Assembly: GCA_025059945.1 (NCBI GenBank)
Contig: JANXDC010000005.1
Location: 81,387 to 145,386 of the forward strand
Direction: 5' to 3'
DNA from: Bacteroidota bacterium
Lineage (GTDB): Bacteria > Bacteroidota > Rhodothermia > JANXDC01
Length of the DNA stretch: 64,000 nt
The position numbers were made by a program, and so were the translations under genes. The notes under the pieces are model-generated. The model saw only the letters and a program-made list of their open reading frames with translations, ran no database searches and was not told the DNA's origin. Numbering within the stretch: the stretch's first letter is position 1; every line of letters starts with the position of its first letter. Below, piece after piece: positions 53,259 through 62,923 of this stretch.

Positions 53259-53993
53259 TCACGAAAACCCATAGCAGGCCCGGTGACGCAGGCGCGCCTC
53301 TGGGGCCGTGCGAAGCAGCAGCTCAGCAAACTCCTCCAGCAGCGCTTCGACCGATGAGCGGGCCTCCGAAGGCGCATACACGGCCGCGGCCACCCGACGC
53401 GTGCCGGGCTCGATTTTCGTCGCCAGCGCGTCCTTGACAGGGCTTACGATGGGGCGCTCCTGCTGACCCACAAGAGCACAGCCCACCAGAAGATCCTCAA
53501 GCTCGAGTGTCTGTCCGGAAGCGTTGAAGACGTACCGCTCCCCCGAATGCCCGACGCGGAAGCGGTAAGCGCTCGTTCCGGCCTTGTCCACATCCCAAAG
53601 CGAGATCGGCAGCAGGTGTTTGAGGCTTAAGTAGTTGCTTATGTCCACAACGGTGTTGATCCGCGGAAACCGACCTTCCTGCGCCTCTCGCAATAAGTAC
53701 TCGCTGGCCGGTTTGGCGCGTCCGGTGGGTTTGTAGCGGCCATATCGGAGCAGATCCCGCACAGACCGTCGACGCGCCTCTAGCTCCGGCTCTAGGGACC
53801 CGGAGCGAACGCGCGCAAGCAGCGTCTCAAGGCGCCTCTCTAGCTCCAGCAGCTCCGCATCGGGCCGCACGCCCTCGGCGTACAACACGCCAATGCCCAC
53901 GGGTTTGGGCAGCTCTACAAACACCTCCACGGCGTAGCCCCCATTTTTTGACGCCCTCAATATAGCGTCGCCCGCCCCAACCGGATGGCCCAT
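53259..53993 (-). CDS. B3/B4 (tRNA-synthetase beta-like) domain protein
   Basis: A 244-residue protein resembling the B3/B4 editing module of the phenylalanyl-tRNA synthetase beta subunit: VVDISNYLSLKHLLPISLWD, then AYRFRVGHSGERYVFNASGQ and LVGQQERPIVSPVKDALATK. Stand-alone copies are proposed to hydrolyse mischarged aminoacyl-tRNA, but this was not shown for this group as far as I know. No signal peptide. A purine-rich site (GGAGCAGGACAGG) precedes the ATG. It lies upstream of the TPR gene by 61 bases. Confidence 0.8.
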   Translation of the reverse strand: MGHPVGAGDAILRASKNGGYAVEVFVELPKPVGIGVLYAEGVRPDAELLELERRLETLLARVRSGSLEPELEARRRSVRDLLRYGRYKPTGRAKPASEYLLREAQEGRFPRINTVVDISNYLSLKHLLPISLWDVDKAGTSAYRFRVGHSGERYVFNASGQTLELEDLLVGCALVGQQERPIVSPVKDALATKIEPGTRRVAAAVYAPSEARSSVEALLEEFAELLLRTAPEARLRHRACYGFS

Positions 53994-56081
53994 CCTGTCC
54001 TGCTCCTCGTCCCCCAGGAGGTGCGCTGTGTGCGCGCTCCGCCGCGCCCTGCTGAGCTTTGGGATGATGTGCGAGACCGATTCACAACTCCGGGGAACAG
54101 CTCGCGCTCGCGCGCAGGGTCTCGGATCTTGTGAGCCTGGACAACTTGATCCTCACCGGGCCTACTGGCCTGCGCAGACGCACTCTCGGAACGCGCCTTA
54201 AGGGCCAATATGCGCAGCCGACTTCGAGGTCGAGCTGAAACCGTTCCGGCTGCCCTCGGCATACACGGACCCGCAGCTCCGAAGCGCTTAGTCGTGCTGC
54301 TCAAGCTAGCCCACAACCCGAATGGCCCCCCGAGCCTGGTTTCGGGTCTCATTCGATCGGACACAGGGGTTCGGCCACACCGTAGGCCCATGAGCAGCGA
54401 GGCGACCGGCAGAAGAGCCCTAACAACCGCCCCGTCCCCTCAACGGGGATGCCCTTATGAGCAGGCAGCAGACATGCCTGCTCTTGGGCTCTTGCGCCGC
54501 GGAAATCCGCACCCCTTTATCGATACCCTGAGGAGACATGCGACGGGTTCTTCCCCCGTACGCAATCCCGGTCGATCTTTTCATGCCGGCTTCCGACTCG
54601 GGCCCGGCTCGGGGTGAGTAGGCTACCTACGTTTTCGGCTGCCGCGCAGGGGGCATAGGGCCCCCCATCCATACTGCCCACAGCATCGGAACGCTAGCCC
54701 ATCCTCAATGGGGCCATCGGTATGGCGTTCGAGATCTGAGCGGGGGCACTACCGAGGAACTTTTCCCAGAACGCGAGGACGACACGGGGGTCAGCTTCCA
54801 AGCGGCGATCGAAGGCCATTGGGTGATCCCTCAGATCAGAAACAATGGCCTGGTATAGGAGTCGGTGCTACCCGATTACTGTCGCCTGTTTACCTCCGCC
54901 ATCACCGGGACCCACACCGAGGCCAAGCCCTGATGAGGCCATTCGGAGCACACGGCATCGAAGTCCGCCTGATCCCAGTGAGCGTGACAATGCGCGATTT
55001 TGCGAAGCCGGCCCCAGAGCGTGCGCTTACCGGAGCGGTGCTCGGGTGCTCTTCCATTTCCCCTATCTGTGCGGAGGCTCCTGAAGCCAGAGGTGCCCTT
55101 GACCCCACCTGCTTCGAAGGAGCCCCCCGAGCCTACATAAGAACAGAGCCAATCGGCCCGCGTATGGTGGGAGCCGTTGGGCCTCCGATCCCTCCCGGTG
55201 GTCCATGGGGTGTGCTGCACAGAGGACCCCTTAAAGGGGCTGCATATGTGGCTCATGGAGCCTCCGATACGAGGATCGCCAAACTCCTGCGCCAGGGCGC
55301 CTCTGGGCACCTTAAGGAGAGCTTTTCGCAGGGCCGGGAGCGAATCCCTTCTGGTATAGGCTTGGGGAGCGCAACGGACACCCACGCCTTCGGACAGCAT
55401 AGTGCGCGCAGAGGGTGCGTGGCTTTGGGACCCGAGTCCCCGCAGAGGTCACGGCTTACTGGGCCCTCTGGCTCGGGCGAAAACAGCGCTCAGGCTACCT
55501 TAGGGTGCCGCGCACCGGCCAGCTGGGGCATATTCCGCCACGTCGCTTTGTCCAAGAAGGGGATACGTGGATCGCTGGCAAGAGCGTAGCCGCCCGGGCT
55601 GCGGATGCAACCAGTCGGACTTGGCGCCCTCCATGTGCAGAGCGCTACAAAGGGCCCGACGGTGCTAGCCCTCTTCTGTACGTTCCAGAGGCAACCTTGC
55701 CTGTGGAGCCGGATATCGCGTCGGCTCTTCCGATCTTTCCGCTGCAATAAGCGCGGTGCGCGTGTCGAGGAACTTCGAAGCCCTCTTAAACCGGTCGAAA
55801 ACGGCCCGCGTTTCGCTCAATCGGCCTCCCCCGCAGAGGCTTTGCCCCGGAAGAGGCCCGCGGCTTTCGGGGCAAAAGTTACGCTCCGGAGAAAAGCATG
55901 AGCGCATGCGGTGTTTTTCGCCGATGATCCGTGGTTTGGGCTTTCCGAAGAGGGCCCGGAGCAGGGTATCGCGCTTGTTCAGACCCGAAGCCGGGGCGCT
56001 CGGAACCGCAAAACATCAGCGGGCCCTCGAACATGGGCCCGCCGACGGCGAGGAGGGGAAGGCTAACGAGGCCAAACGGTG
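53994..56081. other. About 2 kb without a convincing gene
   Basis: Both strands were read. Several open frames exist, the longest 293 codons on plus (54708-55589) and 174 on minus (54876-55400), but they overlap, lack ribosome-binding sites and carry mixed third bases. Short stretches look coding in different frames, for instance plus 54667-54858 and plus near 55915-55990, and are ended by stops. No tRNA, tmRNA, RNase P or SRP signature was recognised. The best explanation is decayed genes; a structured RNA cannot be excluded. Confidence 0.55.
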
Positions 56082-56243
56082 CTAGTTATACTGAAACTCC
56101 CGAATCCGGGTTAGCTCCTGCCTGGATTCCCAGCTGGGATGACGCGAGGGCCGACGCGGGACAATGTTAGCGATGATCGTCAAAAGCAACCCATAAACGT
56201 ACACCGTGCTTACGATCACAGCGGCCAATAAAACGGTGGTCAT
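56082..56243 (-). CDS. Small single-span membrane protein
   Basis: A 53-residue protein with one strongly hydrophobic helix (LLAAVIVSTVYVYGLLLTII) followed by a basic, polar tail with PRRPSRHPSWESRQE. The ribosome-binding site AAGGAT lies about 8 bases before the ATG at 56243. The frame is open further upstream to a TGA at 56433-56435, and a GTG at 56321 would give 79 residues. No family recognised. It sits between a gene-poor stretch and cvpA. Confidence 0.45.
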   Translation of the reverse strand: MTTVLLAAVIVSTVYVYGLLLTIIANIVPRRPSRHPSWESRQELTRIREFQYN

Positions 56244-56596
56244 CCGTGGATCCTTTTCGCTGCCTTCCAGGACAGTGGGGTCAACAAACGTACCGCTGCC
56301 CGCAGCCACGATTTTAGACACACTTGAGCCACCGGGCGCAGAGGCGAAGGGTAATTCCGTAAACGCCGAGCGAAGTTTCGAAAGCGCAAACCAGCGCCAC
56401 CCCTGAAGACCAGCAACCCCCAGGTACTGCCCTCAAAGCCACAAAGCCCCCCGATCCTCTGGACCGATGATATCCGGACAAGCGATGCCCCATTTGCAGC
56501 CACCGCGCAGGGCAGCCTAGGACTCGGGCATCGTATCTTAAGGAGGGGCTGCTTCGGCGCTCTTTAGGGAGCATGAAGCTGGTTGGCCAGCGGAGC
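56244..56596. other. Intergenic stretch upstream of cvpA
   Basis: About 350 bases between the small membrane gene and cvpA. A minus frame stays open over 56244-56432 and reads plausibly, ending upstream at TGA. On plus, AAGGAGGGG (56540-56548) and AGGGAG (56566-56571) occur before cvpA. No promoter could be named. Confidence 0.3.
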
Positions 56597-57148
56597 ATGA
56601 ACGGCCTAGATCTCGTCCTGCTCCTAACTCTGGGCTGGGCCCTGTATAGGGGCTTACTCCGAGGATTTTTCCGGGAGATGGCGGGCTACGTGGGGCTAGT
56701 CTTGTCGGTAGTGGCGGCTACCGAGCTGCTTCCATCGGTTTCGGATTGGCTGCTTGCCCGCTGGCCCTCCCTAGAGCGCAAGTGGGGGTCGGTCCTGGCG
56801 TATGCTGTACTGTTGGCGGGTGGACAGACTCTGACGCACCTGTTAGCCCGATGTGCCGGGCTACTGCTGCGCACTGCGGGCTTGGGATGGGCCGATCGAC
56901 TGGGGGGCGCGCTGGTCGCCTTGCTGCGAACGGCGCTCGGCCTCAGCTTGTTGCTCTGGCTACTAGGCGCCATAGGGCTGCCGCCGCAGGCTTGGCGGGA
57001 GCGTTCACGCTTGCATGGTCCCCTGTTACGCGTCGCCCCCTGGACCTATGAGCTCGTTGTAGGCCTGCTGCCGGGGGCGTCCTCTTATCAGCAGCAATTG
57101 GAACGGGCGTTTCAGGCGTTCAACCCATTGGGCAAGGAATCCCCCTGA
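56597..57148 (+). CDS. CvpA family membrane protein
   Basis: A 183-residue inner-membrane protein with four hydrophobic segments. The start NGLDLVLLLTLGWALYRGLL and the GFFREMAGYVGLVL motif are typical of CvpA/colicin V production proteins, in which the first helix carries an Asp and the loop an RG-x-R/K. The exact biochemical role is unknown; loss affects envelope stress tolerance in enterobacteria. The ATG at 56597 fits family N-termini; an in-frame ATG at 56573 is also possible. It converges on the histidine kinase gene. Confidence 0.8.
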   Translation: MNGLDLVLLLTLGWALYRGLLRGFFREMAGYVGLVLSVVAATELLPSVSDWLLARWPSLERKWGSVLAYAVLLAGGQTLTHLLARCAGLLLRTAGLGWADRLGGALVALLRTALGLSLLLWLLGAIGLPPQAWRERSRLHGPLLRVAPWTYELVVGLLPGASSYQQQLERAFQAFNPLGKESP

Positions 57149-57170
57149 TTCGAACCGGATGCACCTCTGA

Positions 57171-58577
57171 TCAGCTAGCGGCAGCCCGCTTGAGCCGAGC
57201 GGTTTTGACGGCGATACGCACCTCATCCAGCTTAAAGGGCTTGTGTAGGAGCACATCGACCTCGGGGCAGGACTCCTCAGTGGGATCCAGGTAACCGGTC
57301 ACGAGCACGATTCCGACCTCGGGCCACTGGGCGCGAATACGGCGCGCTAGTGTGCGGCCGTCCATATGGGGCATGCCCAAATCGGTGAAGACGAGCTCGA
57401 AGGGAGCGCGCGCCAACTCTCGCAGGGCTTCTTCGCCGGAGGCGGCCTCCACCACCGTGTGTCCTTCTAGGCGCAGCAGTTTGGCTAGTACAGCGCGCAC
57501 GGCCGGCTCGTCGTCTACCACGAGCATCCGACCTGGTCTTCGGGGATCGCTACGCTCCGCAAGCGAGGGCGGGATCGGAGCGCCTGCGGAGACGGAGGGG
57601 GCCGTAGGCGCCGGCAGAGCAGACAGCCTGGGCAGGCGCACTGTAAAGCAGGCACCTTGTCCTGGAGCGCTTTTCACTTCAATCTCACCCCCCAGACGCT
57701 GCACGATGTGCCGGCTTATCGTCAGGCCCATGCCGGTGCCCTGGGAACCTTTCGTCGTAAAGCGAGGCTCAAAAATGCGCGGCAGCACCTCTGGGGCGAT
57801 CCCTGGGCCTGTGTCCTCGATCTCCACCTCAATCCAGGGCCCACGAACCCGGCTTTTGAGCCGCACCAGGCCCCCGGATTCGGCTAGCGCGTCTATGGCG
57901 TTAAGCAGCAGGTTTAAGAAAACCTCCCGCAGCTCAGCTGGCCTGGCCAGCACGAAGGAGGTCTCGCTCAGATCGGCTTCAAGCCGAATGGAAATCCCCC
58001 TTTGCTGCGCCTCGTTGTGCCAGCGGGGACGCGTAAGCTCGATACAGGCCTCCAGGATCTGCCGCAGCTCGATGGGCTCGGGACGGACTTCTTGCTTGCG
58101 CAAAAACTCTCGTATCCGGGCCACGATCGCCGCTCCGTCGAGAGCGGCTTGTTCGATCGTTTTCAGGTAGGGGTTGGCCGCCCCCTCTGGGCTCTGGCGG
58201 AGTAGCTGCGTGTAACCCAGGATGCTGCTCAGTAGATTGTTGAGGTCGTGCACCACCCCGGCGGTAAGCTGGCCCAGCTTAGCAAGATCCGCCGCCTCCC
58301 CTCCTAAAGGTCCCGCCCAGACCAATAACAAAGGGGCCAACGTGGCGCTGCGAATCGGGATCAACCGCACCTCAGCCGGTCTGGCCTCCTGCCCCCAAGG
58401 CAGCACCAGTACTTGCGCCTCCGCTCCCTCTCTTGCGGCGCGCTCTAAAGCCTCGTATAGCAGCTCCTGCGCCTCAGCCGGGACGTAAGCCCGCAGATGC
58501 AACCGATATCCGGAGGGATACCCCCCTAGCACGGTCCCGTCTGAGCTGCACAGCAGTATGGCCCACGGGTCGAGCAT
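57171..58577 (-). CDS. Hybrid histidine kinase with C-terminal receiver domain
   Basis: A 468-residue soluble kinase. About 95 N-terminal residues form a small sensor-like domain, followed by a HisKA helix with the phospho-acceptor His 110 in GVVHDLNNLL, an ATPase domain with NLLLNAIDAL, DTGPGIAPEVL and GTGMGLTISRHIV, a Pro-rich linker, and a receiver domain with DDE at 355-357, phospho-acceptor Asp 399 in FTDLGMP and Lys 446. There is no membrane segment or output domain, so phosphotransfer to another protein is likely. The NtrB-like HDLNN box is notable. Confidence 0.92.
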   Translation of the reverse strand: MLDPWAILLCSSDGTVLGGYPSGYRLHLRAYVPAEAQELLYEALERAAREGAEAQVLVLPWGQEARPAEVRLIPIRSATLAPLLLVWAGPLGGEAADLAKLGQLTAGVVHDLNNLLSSILGYTQLLRQSPEGAANPYLKTIEQAALDGAAIVARIREFLRKQEVRPEPIELRQILEACIELTRPRWHNEAQQRGISIRLEADLSETSFVLARPAELREVFLNLLLNAIDALAESGGLVRLKSRVRGPWIEVEIEDTGPGIAPEVLPRIFEPRFTTKGSQGTGMGLTISRHIVQRLGGEIEVKSAPGQGACFTVRLPRLSALPAPTAPSVSAGAPIPPSLAERSDPRRPGRMLVVDDEPAVRAVLAKLLRLEGHTVVEAASGEEALRELARAPFELVFTDLGMPHMDGRTLARRIRAQWPEVGIVLVTGYLDPTEESCPEVDVLLHKPFKLDEVRIAVKTARLKRAAAS

Positions 58578-58673
58578 GACGCTTTAAATATAAGCGGCCA
58601 GCCCCACCCAAGGCGCCTTACGGGATAGGCTTCAAAGGTCCTGCACACCCAAAACCCAGGGGACTTGAGGGGA

Positions 58674-59099
58674 CTAAGGTTCCGCACCCTCCTGAAAAGC
58701 TTGTTCCAGATAGGCCGTGTCGGGCCTGATTACGCAGATAGCCAGATATCGCGTTCCCTCATCGTCTACGTAAAAGGCCACCAAGCGCAACCGCTCTGGC
58801 CCTTGGGGCTCAAGCTTGTACTGCGTCCCCTCGCGGTCTTTATAAAGCAGGGGATCGTCTGCGGTCAGAAGACCCATTTTATGAAAATCAAAACCCGCAA
58901 AACTAAACCCGCCCCCGCCCAGATCCCGGGGTGTACGATAGTAAGCGCGCGCCTGAGTGGCGGTTTGCAGGCAAAACAGATAGGCCCTATCCCGACGGTG
59001 TTCGATCTCCTGCACGCGAAAGGCCTGGATGCCCACCACAATGGCCAGAGCCACCACCATCGCGCCCAGCGCGAAGGCCAGCATGTGCCCTTGCCCCAT
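58674..59099 (-). CDS. Small membrane protein with pilin-like N-terminus
   Basis: A 141-residue protein with an N-terminal hydrophobic helix (LAFALGAMVVALAIVVGIQAF) directly after a short polar start, then a soluble domain with FCLQTATQARAYYRTPRDLG and YKDREGTQYKLEPQGPERL. The arrangement is similar to type IV pilin-like or minor pseudopilin proteins but no prepilin cleavage motif (G-F-x4-E) is clear. Function unknown. It is upstream of the hybrid kinase by 96 bases and divergent from the next gene. Confidence 0.6.
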   Translation of the reverse strand: MGQGHMLAFALGAMVVALAIVVGIQAFRVQEIEHRRDRAYLFCLQTATQARAYYRTPRDLGGGGFSFAGFDFHKMGLLTADDPLLYKDREGTQYKLEPQGPERLRLVAFYVDDEGTRYLAICVIRPDTAYLEQAFQEGAEP

Positions 59100-59270
59100 A
59101 ACGATAACGACCCTCAGGAGTGTGGAGAACGACGCTCAAGGGCAAACAAAAAATGTTCCCTCTTCGAAAAGGTCACGGTTGCACCCCAGGAACGGAGGTT
59201 GTTTCTTAAGCGTTGGTATCGCAAACATGGGCCTATGCGTCTAATCCGCAAACCCAAGCCGAGGTCGGCC

Positions 59271-62200
59271 ATGTGGCGTTTTCTGATCGCCCTCTGCGCT
59301 CTTGGACTTGCTAGCGGCGCCGCTCAAGCGCAGTACTTCAGTTTCGGGCAGAACAAGATTCAATACCGCAAATTCGACTGGAAGTACATTCAATCCAAGC
59401 ATTTCGACGTGTACTTCTATTCCGGGGGCGAGTATCTGGCCGACTTCACGGCCCGAGCCGCCGAGGAGGCTTACGAACGTATCCGGAAACTATTTCGCTA
59501 TGACATCACGAACCGGATCCCGATTATCGTCTACAACTCGCATACGGACTTCCAGCAGACGAACGTGCTGGACATGAACATCCCCGAAGGTGTAGGCGGA
59601 GTGACGGAGCTCTTCAAAAACCGCATCGTGATCCCCTTCGAAGGCGATTATCGACAGTTTCGGCACGTCATCCACCATGAGCTCGTTCACGCCGTGATCA
59701 ACGACATGTTCTACGGGGGCTCCTTGCAGTCCGTGATCCAAAACAACATCCAACTGCAGATCCCCCTGTGGTTTAACGAAGGCCTGGCCGAATACTCCCC
59801 GCTGCGCTGGGATTCGAATTCGGATATGTTCATCCGAGACGCGATTGTCCACAACTACTTATCCCCCATCCCAGCGTTGGACGGGTACTTCGCCTACCGG
59901 GGTGGTCAGTCCGTCTGGGACTACATCGCCCAGCAGTACGGAGAGGAGAAAATCGGGGAGATCCTGCAGCGACTGCGTACGAGCCGAAACGTGGAGCTGG
60001 CCTTTCGGCGCGCCATCGGCATGGGAGTCATGGAGCTCTCTGAGCGTTGGCAGCGCGCCCTCAAAGTCGTGCACTGGCCTGAACTAGCGGCCCGCGAAGA
60101 CATCGAAGATCTGGGCCGACGCATCACAAGCCGGCGCAACGCGGGCACCTACAACACCAGCCCCGCGCTCTCTCCCAAAGGGGATCTGTTGGCCTTCATC
60201 ACGAACCGGAATCTGTACTTCGACATCGTGCTGGTATCCGCCCTCGACGGCCGCTCGTTGGGCAAACTCGCCTCCGGAGAGATCAACCCAAATTTCGAAC
60301 AGCTCAAAATCCTCACCCCTAATCTCACCTGGAGCCCGGATGGGAGCACGGTGGCCGTGGCGACATATGGCGAAGGCATGGACGCGATCGCGCTTATCGA
60401 TGTCAAAACCCGGCGCGTGCGCCGAATCCCGATCCGAGATGTGCACGTGTTCTCGGTGGATTGGTCTCCGACGGGCAACCAAATCGCCTTTATGGGGATC
60501 CAGAATTACCGGTCGGACATCTGGCTCTATGACCTCTCGACAGCTCAGCTGCGCAATCTGACCGATGACGTCTTTTCGGACTCCGATCCGGCCTGGTCTC
60601 CGGACGGACGTTACATCGTCTTCAGCTCCGACCGGGGCGAACAAACCGAGCCCGGCCGACACCGAGAGCGGTTTTCTATGTTCGCCTACAACCCCCAGCA
60701 GCTGGACCTGTACCGGATCGAAGTGGCCACAGGCCGGATGGAAAGGCTCACCCGCACGGCCCATGCGGATGAGACCCGCCCGCAATTCGGCTCCGACCCC
60801 GATCGGGTGCTGTTTATCTCCGATCGCAACGGGATCTACAACGTCTGGGAGCTCAACCTGAGGACGGGCCAGGAACGCCCCATCACGAACGTGCTCACCG
60901 GCATTCAGCAGATCTCTGTCTCCAACGACGGCAGCCGCATGGCCATGACTGCGCTGCGGGAGGGATATCTGGACATCTTCGTGATGAACAACCCCTTCGG
61001 CCGACGCACAGCGGAAGGGGCTTACAGGCCCACCGTCTGGGGGCAGCGCATGCTGCGGGAACGTCGGGATACGCTGCAGGCTCCTGTGCTGGCCTTGGCC
61101 ACAGCCGAGCTGTTGCAGCGCAACCCGCTTTTGCGCGCCGTCGCGGGCTCGGGTTCGCCACCCACCACGGCCCCAGACAGCGTGCGCACGGCTGAGGCCC
61201 GCCCTGATACATCTGCCTACGGAAGGCTGCGGGTGGACTTCCGCAACTACGTCTTTGGGGAGGCCTTCCGGGAGGCCGCCGCGCGATCGGAGACCGCGGA
61301 CAAATTCAATCCCGTGGAAGCCGTGACCGATAGCGGCCAGTTTATCGCCCGCCCCTACCGGATCAACTTCACAGCCGACCTCATCTATGGATCGGCCGGA
61401 TACGACGTCGTCTACGGCGTGCAAGGGGTGACCCAGATGCAGTTTAGCGACCTTATGGGCAACCACCAGCTGTTTCTGGCCACCAACCTGCTTATCGATC
61501 TGCGTAACAGCGACTACTTTCTCTCCTACCGCTACCTGCCCCGACGCACAGATTACGGCTTTCTGCTCTTCCACACAGCCCGCATCTTCCTGGACTATTC
61601 ACCCGATGGGCTATACATCGACTACTACCGCTATCGCACCTACGGGGTCGGAGCCTCGGCCTCCTATCCGTTCGATCGGTTCCGGCGCCTGGATGCGGAC
61701 TTCTCCCTGGTCACGATCTCCCGCACGAACATCTCAAGCCCTCTGGCAGAGCCCACGCAGCGGGTCTCGTTTCTGTATCCGGCCCTGACCTACACGGTGG
61801 ATCGCAGCATCTGGGGATATACCACGCCGGTGCGGGGCACGCGCTATGCCGTAAGCCTTACCGGTAGCCCGCCACTCTGGTCCGGAGCCCTGCGCTTCGT
61901 AAGCGTCCTGGCCGACGGACGACGGTACTGGATGCTCGGCAGCCCCTGGTACACGATCGCGACCCGTCTGGCTGGCGGCGCTAGCTTCGGACCCGACGCG
62001 CAGCTGTACTACATCGGAGGTGTGGAGGGATGGCTTAACCCCATCTTCTCCTACATGCAGTTCCCGATCACCAAACTCAGCGACTTCCTTTTTGCCACCC
62101 CTATACTGCCCCTGCGGGGGTTCGATTTCAACGCGGCTAGCGGCAACCGGTTTGTGCTCTGGAACACGGAGTTCCGCTTCCCCCTGTTCGCCGCTATCGT

Positions 62201-62468
62201 GCCGGGACCGGTGCCCATCCTGCCCCTCTACAACCTGCAGGGGGTGTTGTTCTGCGATGTGGGGGCCGTGTTCCGGAACGCGGACTTTCGGATGTATCAA
62301 ATCAACAACCGGGGAGAACAGGTCTTCCGAGACCTGTACGTGGGGGCCGGCTTCGGGCTGCGCACGATCCTGCTGGGCTTCCCTCTAAGGCTGGACTTCG
62401 CCTGGCCGTATGATGGCCAACGCTTCGGGCGCAGCAAAACTTATATTTCGATCGGTCTGGACTTCTAA
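59271..62468 (+). CDS. Exported metalloprotease + TolB-like propeller + outer-membrane barrel
   Basis: A 1065-residue protein of three parts. After a signal peptide (WRFLIALCALGLASGAAQA) comes a gluzincin-like domain with HELVH at residues 136-140 and a downstream Glu in WFNEGLAEY near 170-174, matching peptidase MA/HExxH enzymes. Residues about 300-590 hold repeated WSPDG-type motifs (WSPDGSTVAVA, WSPDGRYIVFSSDRG), i.e. a PD40/TolB propeller. The remaining 400 residues are beta-rich with a C-terminal Phe, like a surface-antigen barrel. ATG 59271 has a GAGG site; an ATG at 59235 is possible. Confidence 0.82.
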   Translation: MWRFLIALCALGLASGAAQAQYFSFGQNKIQYRKFDWKYIQSKHFDVYFYSGGEYLADFTARAAEEAYERIRKLFRYDITNRIPIIVYNSHTDFQQTNVLDMNIPEGVGGVTELFKNRIVIPFEGDYRQFRHVIHHELVHAVINDMFYGGSLQSVIQNNIQLQIPLWFNEGLAEYSPLRWDSNSDMFIRDAIVHNYLSPIPALDGYFAYRGGQSVWDYIAQQYGEEKIGEILQRLRTSRNVELAFRRAIGMGVMELSERWQRALKVVHWPELAAREDIEDLGRRITSRRNAGTYNTSPALSPKGDLLAFITNRNLYFDIVLVSALDGRSLGKLASGEINPNFEQLKILTPNLTWSPDGSTVAVATYGEGMDAIALIDVKTRRVRRIPIRDVHVFSVDWSPTGNQIAFMGIQNYRSDIWLYDLSTAQLRNLTDDVFSDSDPAWSPDGRYIVFSSDRGEQTEPGRHRERFSMFAYNPQQLDLYRIEVATGRMERLTRTAHADETRPQFGSDPDRVLFISDRNGIYNVWELNLRTGQERPITNVLTGIQQISVSNDGSRMAMTALREGYLDIFVMNNPFGRRTAEGAYRPTVWGQRMLRERRDTLQAPVLALATAELLQRNPLLRAVAGSGSPPTTAPDSVRTAEARPDTSAYGRLRVDFRNYVFGEAFREAAARSETADKFNPVEAVTDSGQFIARPYRINFTADLIYGSAGYDVVYGVQGVTQMQFSDLMGNHQLFLATNLLIDLRNSDYFLSYRYLPRRTDYGFLLFHTARIFLDYSPDGLYIDYYRYRTYGVGASASYPFDRFRRLDADFSLVTISRTNISSPLAEPTQRVSFLYPALTYTVDRSIWGYTTPVRGTRYAVSLTGSPPLWSGALRFVSVLADGRRYWMLGSPWYTIATRLAGGASFGPDAQLYYIGGVEGWLNPIFSYMQFPITKLSDFLFATPILPLRGFDFNAASGNRFVLWNTEFRFPLFAAIVPGPVPILPLYNLQGVLFCDVGAVFRNADFRMYQINNRGEQVFRDLYVGAGFGLRTILLGFPLRLDFAWPYDGQRFGRSKTYISIGLDF

Positions 62469-62632
62469 GTCGACCCCCCAGCCAAAAGACGACATATAAG
62501 AGGCGGACTACGTCTCTGCGTGCCCTGTCTTTTTCTTGCTTAGTTGCATCGCCATTTTTTAGCTTTAAAAACTAGTTGAGAAGGATCCCGAACTGTGGCT
62601 GGCCCTGGAGACCTTTGTCTGGTTTTATGAGC

Positions 62633-62908
62633 TCAATATTTTGTTTGACCGATACGCCCACTTGCTTCTAGGATCAAATCACGCAAATCCGCTCGGCTAA
62701 AGCGCCGCACCGCCTCTTGCGCCCCTTCTGTTGTGCGCATAAAGCGCAGGGCCAAGCGCATGTTTGGCGCAGGATTAATGATGTAGTCCAGCTCACCCTA
62801 GAAGGCTCTAGCAACGTTATCTTCAACGTTGTAAACGGCTGTTGCGTGATCGCCATTCGTCCAAAGGTCTACAGCTGAGGGCGGGCCTAGGCCGCTAGTG
62901 TACAACAT
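62633..62908 (-). pseudogene. Small gene interrupted by in-frame TAG
   Basis: ATG at 62906-62908 follows a strong ribosome-binding site (AAAAGGGGAG). It reads 36 codons, meets TAG at 62798-62800, and continues in the same frame for 54 natural-looking codons (YIINPAPNMRLALRFMRTTE, RRFSRADLRDLILEASGRIG) to TGA at 62633-62635. Without the TAG it would encode 91 residues. No family recognised. It is 15 bases after the preceding broken gene, so both once formed an operon. Base composition is less GC-rich than the left part of the window. Confidence 0.5.
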
Positions 62909-62923
62909 AAACCTACTCCCCTT

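Noticed and set aside
54708..55589. 293-codon open frame on the plus strand
   Set aside because: No ribosome-binding site, mixed third-base composition, internal Pro/Gly/Arg-rich low-information sequence, and overlap with a 174-codon minus frame of similar quality; not supported as a gene.
56433..56435. In-frame TGA read as selenocysteine
   Set aside because: No Cys-homologue, no SECIS-like hairpin recognised, and no selenoprotein family match; chance or decay is simpler.
60084..61574. 496-codon open frame antisense to the protease/propeller gene
   Set aside because: Antisense shadow; the plus-strand gene has signal peptide, HExxH and repeat motifs.
62570..62702. Plus-strand coding-like stretch (ELWLALETFVWFYELNILFD)
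   Set aside because: No start codon or ribosome-binding site and it overlaps the 3' part of the better supported minus-strand gene; may be a host gene fragment.
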